Assembly: GCA_007129525.1 (NCBI GenBank)
Contig: SKVI01000097.1
Span: 1-9,822, forward strand
Direction of reading: 5' to 3'
DNA from: Gemmatimonadota bacterium
GTDB lineage: Bacteria; Gemmatimonadota; Gemmatimonadetes; Longimicrobiales; Gaopeijiaceae
DNA length: 9,822 nucleotides
The position numbers and the translations under genes are program-made. Numbering within the stretch: position 1 is the first letter of the stretch; the number at the start of each line of letters is the position of its first letter. Under the pieces are notes generated by a model that saw nothing but the letters and a program-made list of their open reading frames with translations, ran no database searches and was not told the DNA's origin. Positions 1 to 5,363 of this stretch are shown here, in pieces.

Positions 1-587
1 AAGAAGAGGGTGAGCCCGTTGACGAACTCCGCCGAGGTCATGTCCAGGAGCTGGATCGCGGTAGCCCACCCCGCCAGGATGCCCATGCCGATGGCCAGTG
101 CCGTAACCACCGGAAACATGAGGATGCCCGCCAGCATCCTGGGGACCACCAGGTACGCCAGGGGCGGGTAGGCCAGGGTCTCCAGGGCGTCGATCTGCTC
201 GGTGACCCGCATGGTCCCCAGCTCGGCGGCGATGTTGGCACCCACGCGCCCGGAGAGAGCCAGTCCGGTGAGGACCGGGCCCAGTTCCAGCATCATCGTC
301 TTCCCCACCAGGACCCCTACGAAGTAGAGGGGGATGGCGCCGGTGAAGGTGTACGACGCCTGCAGCGCCAGCACGATCCCCGTGAACATGGCAATGAAGA
401 GGGCGATGGGCACCGAATCCACCCCCACCCGGGCCATCTGGGGCAACAGCAGTCGCAGCCATACATCGACGTGCCGCAGGGCCTGGATGGTCTGGCCCGT
501 GAGCACGCCCCACTTTCCCACCCCTTCCGCCAGGGTGACGCCGCTGCGCCCCAGCGCAGCGAAGGGAGTTCCCAGGATTCGGATCAT
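1..587 (-). CDS. mlaE: MlaE-family ABC transporter permease, 3' end cut by the window edge
   Basis: Inner-membrane permease of the Mla/Mce-type ABC system, which moves phospholipid or other lipid between the inner and outer membranes with an MlaF-type ATPase and an MlaD/MCE substrate-binding protein. The first 195 residues are present; the family is usually about 250-265 residues, so only the last membrane segment or so is missing. The signature block is clear: ELGPVLTGLALSGRVGANIA followed by AAELGTMRVTEQIDALETLA, including the EQIDAL coupling motif that contacts the ATPase. Hydrophobic helices precede and follow this block. The start is the first in-frame ATG (585-587, MIRILGTP); no strong ribosome site is visible before it. 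Partner ATPase and MCE genes would be expected just beyond the left edge. A terminator-like hairpin lies between it and the next gene upstream, so it may have its own promoter. The family call is firm; the exact lipid is unknown. Confidence 0.93.
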   Translation of the reverse strand, partial: MIRILGTPFAALGRSGVTLAEGVGKWGVLTGQTIQALRHVDVWLRLLLPQMARVGVDSVPIALFIAMFTGIVLALQASYTFTGAIPLYFVGVLVGKTMMLELGPVLTGLALSGRVGANIAAELGTMRVTEQIDALETLAYPPLAYLVVPRMLAGILMFPVVTALAIGMGILAGWATAIQLLDMTSAEFVNGLTLF

Positions 588-737
588 GACGGGTGCATTG
601 GGCGTGACGCTCTCTGAAGTGGACACGGCAAAGCGAGGGGGGAGGGCCCGACCTCAGCCGGCGAACGTACGGGGATACGAGTCCGGAAAGATAAGCAAAG
701 GCCCGAATCAGACGCTACCGGGCCGAAGGAAGGTGGT
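588..737. other. Intergenic gap between the 118-aa gene and the mlaE-like gene
   Basis: About 150 bases without a supported gene. Its right part holds a hairpin at 700-724 placed as a terminator for the leftward 118-aa gene. The rest should hold the promoter and leader of the mlaE-like gene. The minus strand has TTGCTT and TATCCC hexamers 15 bases apart, too close for a convincing promoter. Open frames across this stretch lie antisense to real genes and look non-coding. Confidence 0.5.
690..724 (-). terminator. Possible Rho-independent terminator of the 118-aa gene
   Basis: Read leftward, a perfect 6-bp stem GGCCCG / CGGGCC (719-724 and 700-705) encloses a 13-base loop and is followed at once by TTTGCTTAT. 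It starts 13 bases past the stop codon of the 118-aa gene, the expected place. The T run is broken and the loop is large, so this is a weak to moderate terminator at best. Confidence 0.5.
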
Positions 738-1094
738 TCAGGGAGCGGGGGGAAGGGCGTCCACCAGGGTGAAAACCACCTCCTCACTGCCGTCGCCGTC
801 AGGCGAATCCACGGTGCACGCCACCGACACCCGTGCCACACCCCGGCGCCCATCCTTCACCGCAACCTCCACGTCCACCTTCTGCTCGGGACAGCGGATC
901 CGGGTCCGGACCTTGCGCCCCGGAGGCCGTTCACGGACCTCCAGGGGATTCCGGAAGAGGATCATGGTGGAGCGGCGACCGTTGGGCAGCGGTCGGCTCA
1001 CCTTCACCTGCCGCAACCAGTCCGGCTGGTAGCTGATCTGGTACTCGAACCCACGCTGGTCCGTGCCCGTACCGTTCCGATTGTGTCGTGCCAC
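738..1094 (-). CDS. Conserved-looking hypothetical protein, 118 aa
   Basis: Function not recognised. The start is GTG (1092-1094), supported by GGGAG five bases upstream on the minus strand. The 118-residue product is soluble, with no signal peptide or membrane segment. It opens with the basic MARHNRNGTGTDQRG and continues into an aromatic patch (FEYQISYQPDWLRQVKV). The rest looks like alternating beta strands rich in Arg and Val and contains one CPEQ cysteine and one VACTV cysteine. The C-terminus is Pro-rich (ALPPAP). It lies 141 bases downstream of the M50 protease on the same strand, with a possible promoter of its own in the gap and a terminator-like hairpin after its stop. Third codon positions are strongly G/C and the frame makes a sensible globular protein, unlike the Arg/Pro-rich opposing frames, so I take it as real. 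Confidence 0.75.
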   Translation of the reverse strand: MARHNRNGTGTDQRGFEYQISYQPDWLRQVKVSRPLPNGRRSTMILFRNPLEVRERPPGRKVRTRIRCPEQKVDVEVAVKDGRRGVARVSVACTVDSPDGDGSEEVVFTLVDALPPAP

Positions 1095-1161
1095 TGGTGC
1101 TCCCGGCCGCTCGTCCCTGGTGCCGGACCTCTCACCCCCCTACGGCCCGGACTCGGAGGCG

Positions 1162-1190
1162 AATCTTCCCATCGCCGGGACGTCTGTCAA
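1162..1190 (-). promoter_or_regulatory. Possible sigma70-type promoter for the 118-aa gene
   Basis: On the minus strand a perfect TTGACA (1185-1190) is followed after 17 bases by AAGATT (1162-1167), which matches TATAAT at only three of six positions. It would start transcription about 60 bases before the GTG of the 118-aa gene and lies in the gap after the M50 protease stop. The -35 box is convincing and the -10 box is poor. Confidence 0.3.
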
Positions 1191-1220
1191 GCTGCCGGGA
1201 GCCTACCGGATCGCGGCCGC

Positions 1221-1254
1221 GGTGCCCGGACCCTTTCAGAATCCAACGGGCACC
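1221..1254 (-). repeat. 8-bp inverted repeat around the stop codon of the M50 protease
   Basis: GGTGCCCG (1221-1228) and CGGGCACC (1247-1254) are perfect reverse complements with an 18-base loop. The protease stop codon (1236-1238) lies inside the loop. No T run follows on either strand, so this is not a standard intrinsic terminator; it could protect a 3' end or pause transcription before the downstream gene. Confidence 0.45.
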
Positions 1255-2264
1255 GGTGGAACCAGCAGAACCAGCGCGGCCATGAGGCTCCACGCCATCC
1301 GGCGACGCCACGGCCCCGGGGTCGGCTCGCGTCCCACCATGTCGGCCGGAAGCGGCCGGCTTCGCCCCAGAAGGAACATGACGGCGGCCCAGGCCCACCA
1401 ACCCGCCCACAGGAATCCCAGTAGCAGAAAGACTCCCACCGTGGCCCGGGCCCACCACCGCTGTCGTCCGGGGTGCAGCGCGTGAAGAATGTGGCCCCCG
1501 TCCAGGCGGGCCAGCGGAAGCAGGTTCAGGAAGGTGAGCATGAGCCCCAACCACCCGGCAAAGGCCGCCGGATGGAGCTCCAGCGCGGCGCCCCCCGGAT
1601 CCACCGGCAGAAGTGCCACGAGGCCCCGAAGCAGGAGTGGCTCGCCCAGGCGGATGGGAATCTCCTGAAAGACGATGACGAAGGGGAGCCCCTCGACCCG
1701 GGGAAGCTGGGAGGGGCCGGAGAGCATGAGGCCCACTGTCAGGGTGGCGATGGCCAGCAGCAGGGAGGTCACGGGCCCCGCAATGGCCACGTCCAGGAGG
1801 GCCTTCCGGCTGGGAACGGCACTGCGGAGGCGGATGAAGCCCCCCAGAGTTCCCACCACCGACGCGTGAGGGGGAAAGGGAAGAAGGTAGGGGTAGCTGG
1901 TCCGGATCCCATGCCGGCCCGCCGCCAACCGGTGCGCCCACTCGTGGGCCAGGAGGATGGCCACCAGGGGAAGGGCGTAGGAAGCCCCGGAAAGCAGGGC
2001 AGGGAGGTCCAACCGGGTAGGCCACCAGAGCGGAACGCCGTCCACCACACCCGAGCGCACCCCCAGGGGGTCCACCCCCTGAAGGAGGGCTCCGGCGGTG
2101 AGCGTCGATACCAGGGTGAGCCCAAGGAGCGTACCCGCCACCCAGGGCTCCCACCACCGGCCGTCCTCCAGTCCGGCTTCGGCACCTGGAACGTCCAGCT
2201 CTCCGGCCTCCCCTCCCGTGCCCGCCGGCAAGGCAGGACCCTTGACCCGGTCACCCACGCCCAT
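1236..2264 (-). CDS. M50 / site-2-protease-family intramembrane metalloprotease (EGY-like)
   Basis: Multipass membrane zinc protease of the site-2 family, which cleaves substrates within or next to the membrane. The 342-residue protein has a hydrophilic N-terminal 35-40 residues, then membrane helices. Zinc motif HEWAH lies at 107-111 (ligands His107 and His111, catalytic Glu108). The second ligand motif, NLLPLARLDGGHI, lies at 247-259, with Asp255 as the third ligand. Between them is the block GTLGGFIRLRSAVPSRKALL (138-157), then DVAIAGP, which I associate with the plant EGY1-like bacterial branch rather than RseP: there is no PDZ domain. The catalytic residues are intact. The ATG at 2262-2264 is preceded by AAGGA at a rather long 13 bases. 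It is divergent from rho across a 226-base gap. The substrate is unknown; no anti-sigma factor is visible nearby. Confidence 0.93.
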   Translation of the reverse strand: MGVGDRVKGPALPAGTGGEAGELDVPGAEAGLEDGRWWEPWVAGTLLGLTLVSTLTAGALLQGVDPLGVRSGVVDGVPLWWPTRLDLPALLSGASYALPLVAILLAHEWAHRLAAGRHGIRTSYPYLLPFPPHASVVGTLGGFIRLRSAVPSRKALLDVAIAGPVTSLLLAIATLTVGLMLSGPSQLPRVEGLPFVIVFQEIPIRLGEPLLLRGLVALLPVDPGGAALELHPAAFAGWLGLMLTFLNLLPLARLDGGHILHALHPGRQRWWARATVGVFLLLGFLWAGWWAWAAVMFLLGRSRPLPADMVGREPTPGPWRRRMAWSLMAALVLLVPPVPVGF

Positions 2265-2490
2265 TACTATGGCCGCGATCCTTCAGTAGTATCGGGTGCC
2301 GGCAAGCCTGGTTCGCCCCGCACCCCTCCCTCCCGATTCTGCAAGCCAACGGGCTTGAGCTCGATAGAGACCTTCGGGTCGTTCCGACCTCTCCGCCGCC
2401 TGCGTCCATTCGACCTCCGCCAGCGCACGCCCCACCCCCGCTCCCACCCGATCCAACCGCCCGTCGGTACCAGCCGATCTGGAGACATTC
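2265..2490. promoter_or_regulatory. Divergent intergenic region between the M50 protease and rho, with a C-rich rho leader
   Basis: 226 bases that must carry the promoters of both divergent genes; I cannot place convincing -35/-10 pairs for either. Rightward it holds a perfect 6-bp stem with tetraloop, CAAGCC-AACG-GGCTTG (2342-2357). After it, 2381-2480 reads about 53 C to 19 G on the rho sense strand, the C-over-G bubble typical of Rho-binding (rut) sites. The ribosome site GGAG at 2481-2484 follows. Autoregulation of rho by early Rho-dependent termination in its leader is established in E. coli; its use here is inferred. Confidence 0.5.
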
Positions 2491-3741
2491 GTGGACATCG
2501 CCGAACTGAAACGGAAAAACGTCGCCGAGCTACATGAGCTGGCCGAAGACCTGAACATCCAGAACTACTCGGGACTCCGCAAGCAGGACCTCATCTTCCG
2601 CATCGAGCAAAACCTCCTGGACACCGACGTGGTGCTCCGGGGCGAAGGGGTCCTGGAGGTCCTCCCCGAGGGCTACGGCTTCATGCGTTCTCCCGACTGG
2701 AACTACCTGTACGGACCAGACGACATCTACGTGTCTCCCTCGCAGATCAAGCGGTTCGATCTCCGCACCGGAGACACCATCCTGGGCCAGGTCCGGCCAC
2801 CCAAGGACGGCGAGCGCTACCTGGCTCTGCTGAAGGTGGAGCAGGTGAACCTGGACGATCCGGAGAAGTCGAAGCATCGGATCGCCTTCGACAACCTGAA
2901 ACCCCGCTACCCCAACACCCGGCTCCGGCTGGAGACCGAGAACGGCGACATCTCCATGCGGGTCATGGACCTCATCGCTCCCATCGGGATGGGGCAGAGG
3001 GGGCTCATCGTCTCTCCACCCAAGGCCGGTAAGACCACCCTCCTGCAGCAGGTGGCCAACTCCATCACCGAGAACCACCCGGAGGTCTACCTCATCGTGC
3101 TCCTCATCGACGAGCGCCCGGAGGAGGTCACCGACATGGAGGAGAACGTGAAGGGGGAAGTCATCTCGTCCACCTTCGACGAACCGGCGGAACGGCACAC
3201 CCAGGTGGCCGACATGGTGCTGGAGAAGGCGAAGCGCCTGGTAGAGCAGGAGCAGGACGTGGTGATCCTCCTGGACTCCATCACCCGACTGGCCCGGGCC
3301 TTCAACGTCACCGTGCCCCACTCCGGCAAGATCCTCTCCGGCGGCGTCGACGCCAACGCCCTCCACAAGCCCAAACGGTTTTTCGGCGCCGCCCGGAACA
3401 TCGACGACGGCGGGTCGCTCACCATCATCGCCACGGCGCTGGTTGAGACCGGGAGCCGGATGGACGAGGTGATCTTCGAGGAGTTCAAGGGCACCGGCAA
3501 CATGGAGCTCGTCCTGGACCGGCACATCGCCGACAAGCGGATCTTCCCCGCCATCGACATCAATCGCTCCGGCACCCGGAAAGAGGAGCTCCTCCTGAGC
3601 GAGACCGAACTGAACCGGGTCTACCTCCTGAGAAACTTCCTCTCGGACATGCCGTCGGCCGAGGCCATCGAGTTCCTCATGGACCGGATGAAGCGGACAG
3701 AGACGAACCAGGAGTTCCTGGACTCCATGCAGGGGGGCTGA
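2491..3741 (+). CDS. rho: Transcription termination factor Rho
   Basis: Hexameric RNA-dependent ATPase and helicase that binds C-rich nascent RNA and ends transcription. At 416 residues it is close to E. coli Rho (419) and lacks the large N-terminal insertion seen in some high-GC phyla. The N-terminal helical domain (1-47) is followed by an RNA-binding cold-shock-like domain with RNP1 motif GYGFMRS (61-67) and the block GPDDIYVSPSQIKRFDLRTG (75-94). The ATPase domain has Walker A PPKAGKTT (176-183), DERPEEVTDM (207-216), Walker B VVILLDS (257-263) and the Q-loop SGGVDANAL (283-291). The R-loop GTGNMEL and arginine-finger region NRSGTRKEE (358-366) follow. Every key segment is present. The start is GTG, supported by GGAG six bases upstream; no in-frame ATG upstream fits better. 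It ends 21 bases from the stop of the convergent phosphoribosyltransferase gene. Confidence 0.99.
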   Translation: MDIAELKRKNVAELHELAEDLNIQNYSGLRKQDLIFRIEQNLLDTDVVLRGEGVLEVLPEGYGFMRSPDWNYLYGPDDIYVSPSQIKRFDLRTGDTILGQVRPPKDGERYLALLKVEQVNLDDPEKSKHRIAFDNLKPRYPNTRLRLETENGDISMRVMDLIAPIGMGQRGLIVSPPKAGKTTLLQQVANSITENHPEVYLIVLLIDERPEEVTDMEENVKGEVISSTFDEPAERHTQVADMVLEKAKRLVEQEQDVVILLDSITRLARAFNVTVPHSGKILSGGVDANALHKPKRFFGAARNIDDGGSLTIIATALVETGSRMDEVIFEEFKGTGNMELVLDRHIADKRIFPAIDINRSGTRKEELLLSETELNRVYLLRNFLSDMPSAEAIEFLMDRMKRTETNQEFLDSMQGG

Positions 3742-3762
3742 CGGACCCGGAGGGGCGTTGGC

Positions 3763-4317
3763 TCAACCTTCGATGGCACCCTCGTAGCGAGGGTTCACCA
3801 CCCAGTCTTCGCCGTCGAAAACCTTGCGGTCCCAGGGGAAGATGATGGTCTGATCCGTCTCCAGGGCGTGGAAGTCCGGGGCATGACCCATGGGTCGCAC
3901 GAAGGTGGTGGCCGTCCGGATCTCCCGGGGGTGCACGTCTCGAAGGGCGGCCAGGCCCAGTCGAAGGGTGTCCCCCGAGGTGGTGATCTCGTCCACCAGT
4001 ACCACCCTCTTGTCCTGGGCTTGCCGGGGAGCCGCCGACAGCACCGCCGGCCGGTCCCGAACCTTCTCTCCACCCTCCCGACGCGAGATTTTCATGGAGT
4101 AGAAGTCGATGCTCAACAGCGAGGCCACGATGGCCCCTGGGATCACCCCCGCCCGGGCGATCCCCACGACCATCTCCGGTTCGTACTCCCGAGCCACCCT
4201 CATGGCCAGGGCCCGGCACAACTCGCCGAACATCTCCCATGACAGGTCCAGGAACTGGTCGGCGCGAACCAGGGGTTGGGAGCTCGGGCCGGAGCCCGGG
4301 GGGGTGGGCATCTGCAT
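3763..4317 (-). CDS. Phosphoribosyltransferase, xanthine/hypoxanthine type (type I PRTase)
   Basis: Probably a purine-salvage enzyme joining PRPP to a purine base, or a regulatory relative. The 184-residue protein has the type I PRTase fold. VVGIARAGVIPGAIVA (50-65) is the pyrophosphate-loop region and RVVLVDEITTSGDTL (104-118) the PRPP-binding motif with its acidic pair. FPWD (160-163) sits where xanthine-guanine enzymes carry a base-stacking aromatic segment. The N-terminal 15 or so residues are Pro/Ser-rich and probably disordered. The start is uncertain: ATG codons lie at 4315-4317 and two codons later at 4309-4311, and neither has a good ribosome site. The gene converges on rho with a 21-base gap and no terminator, and diverges from the 155-aa gene. 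Family is confident; substrate is not. Confidence 0.88.
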   Translation of the reverse strand: MQMPTPPGSGPSSQPLVRADQFLDLSWEMFGELCRALAMRVAREYEPEMVVGIARAGVIPGAIVASLLSIDFYSMKISRREGGEKVRDRPAVLSAAPRQAQDKRVVLVDEITTSGDTLRLGLAALRDVHPREIRTATTFVRPMGHAPDFHALETDQTIIFPWDRKVFDGEDWVVNPRYEGAIEG

Positions 4318-4490
4318 GTGCGTTTCGTGGTGCTGGAGTCACTTCAACTTGCGGCAGGCCTTCAAACGTAGACGAAAAGGCGGCCGAAAGGCAACGGCGG
4401 TGCCCCCACCGGATTGACGCAGGGGGTGCGCCTTCGCCAATGTGCCTGGGACAGCCGGCCCCATCTTTCCTCCACCTCCGGAGACCCCGT
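4318..4490. promoter_or_regulatory. Divergent intergenic region between the phosphoribosyltransferase and the 155-aa gene
   Basis: 173 bases between divergent starts, so promoters on both strands are expected. Rightward, TTGACG (4414-4419) is a five-of-six -35 match, but the -10 position 17-18 bases on (CCAATG/CAATGT) is poor. Leftward I found only weak TTGCCT and TACGTT hexamers. An imperfect repeat (CGAAAAGGC then CGAAAGGC) occurs near 4373-4392. No open frame here looks coding; frames running through it are upstream extensions of the neighbouring gene. Confidence 0.35.
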
Positions 4491-4958
4491 ATGTCAGCGG
4501 CCCAGGAGCAGGCCAGCAACTCGCAGGACGCGGCGACCCGTCGTTTCGAGAAAGCGCTCGACGAGACCGGAGCCCGGGATCCCCGGGACCTCTACCGCGG
4601 ACTCCTGAAGGAGCTGAAGGGCCGGGACGAGACGGCCTTCGAACGCGCGGTTGAACGCTGGCAGGCAAGGGTCATCGAGCCCCTGGCCCGGGGCGAAGGC
4701 GACCCTCTGGCCCGCTGGCTCGACTACGGCCTGGAGCTGGCCCGCACCCTCCATCCGGGTCGTACCGTGACGATCGACGACGACGGGCGAGCCCATCCCC
4801 TGGAGGGCGACGCGCACTGGAGCCGGCTGATCCTCCATCTGCCGGACCGCAAGCGGGACCGGGCCGTTCCGGTCTCCATTCCGCCTGAGCCCTCCCCTGC
4901 CCAGCAAGCCACCCTGGACCTGCTGGTTCAGGGACGGCTCAAGCTTCCGGGGGCCTGA
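4491..4958 (+). CDS. Hypothetical protein, 155 aa, helical N-terminal region
   Basis: Function not recognised. The start at ATG 4491 is supported by GGAG seven bases upstream; the same frame stays open for 84 codons further upstream, but that part crosses the promoter region and reads like non-coding Arg/Pro/Gly sequence. The 155-residue product is soluble and highly charged. Residues 1-100 look helical, with the conspicuous stretch RDPRDLYRGLLKELKGRDET followed by DPLARWLDYGLELARTLHPG. Next comes a short beta-like segment (RTVTIDDDGRAHPL). The C-terminal third (HWSRLILHLPDRKRDRAVPV) runs into a Pro-rich linker and a last helix. No catalytic motif, cysteine cluster or membrane segment is visible. 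The stop codon abuts a 22-bp inverted repeat. It may share a transcript with the 95-aa gene downstream, but the hairpin argues for partial separation. Confidence 0.8.
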   Translation: MSAAQEQASNSQDAATRRFEKALDETGARDPRDLYRGLLKELKGRDETAFERAVERWQARVIEPLARGEGDPLARWLDYGLELARTLHPGRTVTIDDDGRAHPLEGDAHWSRLILHLPDRKRDRAVPVSIPPEPSPAQQATLDLLVQGRLKLPGA

Positions 4959-4979
4959 GAAGGTGTGCACACACCTTCT
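4958..4979. repeat. Near-perfect 22-bp inverted repeat directly after a stop codon
   Basis: AGAAGGTGTG (4958-4967) and CACACCTTCT (4970-4979) are exact reverse complements separated by CA. The first base is the last base of the stop codon of the 155-aa gene. As RNA it would fold into a 9-bp stem with a GCAC loop. Neither strand has a T run beyond it, so it is not a canonical intrinsic terminator. It could be a terminator stem without a U tract, an mRNA 3'-end stabiliser, or a dimer-binding operator for the gene starting at 5076. Confidence 0.6.
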
Positions 4980-5075
4980 GACGGAACGCCACACCCCTGC
5001 CGGCGTAGGAACCGCGCCGAACGGATTGCCCAGCGGCCTCGAGCCGGGACCCACACCTTGCAGCCAGGCGACACC

Positions 5076-5363
5076 ATGAGCGTACGAGAAACCCGGATCC
5101 GCACCTCCAGGAACATGTCGTGGACCCCCCGTCCCGGGTGGGTCACTGTGCGGCTGGTAGGGAGTTGTGCCGACCCGGCGCTCCGGAGGGGTCAGGTTGT
5201 GGTCCACTCACCCCTGGACGAGGACCCCATGGCCGCGGAGCACGAGATCCTCACCGCCGGCACCATGATCATCGTCCTCTCCGAGGCGGCTCACCTGGTG
5301 GAAGACGACCTTCACCTGGTTCCGGAGACGGCGGTGGTGGCGGTGGGAGAGATCCTCCCATGA
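5076..5363 (+). CDS. Small protein, 95 aa; possible divergent GroES-fold (Cpn10-like) protein
   Basis: The product opens MSVRETRIRTSRNMSWTPRP. The segment GWVTVRLV could match the first strand of GroES and GQVVVHSPLDED its GEVVAVG strand. TAGTMIIVLSEAAHLVEDD then LHLVPETAVVAVGE resembles the C-terminal GroES pattern of a GDRVLF-like strand, a turn, and a DDILAV-like ending. The mobile loop that normally contacts GroEL seems to be missing or very short. This match is made by eye from memory and is tentative. ATG 5076 is preceded by a weak AGG; ATG 5115 is an alternative. The last 95 bases overlap the 3' end of the convergent symporter gene. Codons are mostly G/C-ending, less so in the first third. 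It might instead be a spurious frame, but its hydrophobic/charged pattern favours a real small beta protein. Confidence 0.55.
   Translation: MSVRETRIRTSRNMSWTPRPGWVTVRLVGSCADPALRRGQVVVHSPLDEDPMAAEHEILTAGTMIIVLSEAAHLVEDDLHLVPETAVVAVGEILP

Noticed and set aside
334..1032. 232-codon plus-strand open frame
   Set aside because: Antisense to the mlaE-like and 118-aa genes, Arg/Ser/Thr-rich, no motif and no ribosome site.
1132..2157. 341-codon minus-strand open frame
   Set aside because: Overlaps the M50 protease in another frame and is a Gly/Pro/Arg-rich product typical of GC-rich shadow frames.
2530..3525. 331-codon minus-strand open frame opposite rho
   Set aside because: Antisense of the strongly conserved rho gene; its pattern follows from complementing rho codons.
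4239..4490. 84-codon upstream extension of the 155-aa gene
   Set aside because: Overlaps the phosphoribosyltransferase start and the divergent promoter region; the ATG at 4491 has a well-placed GGAG.
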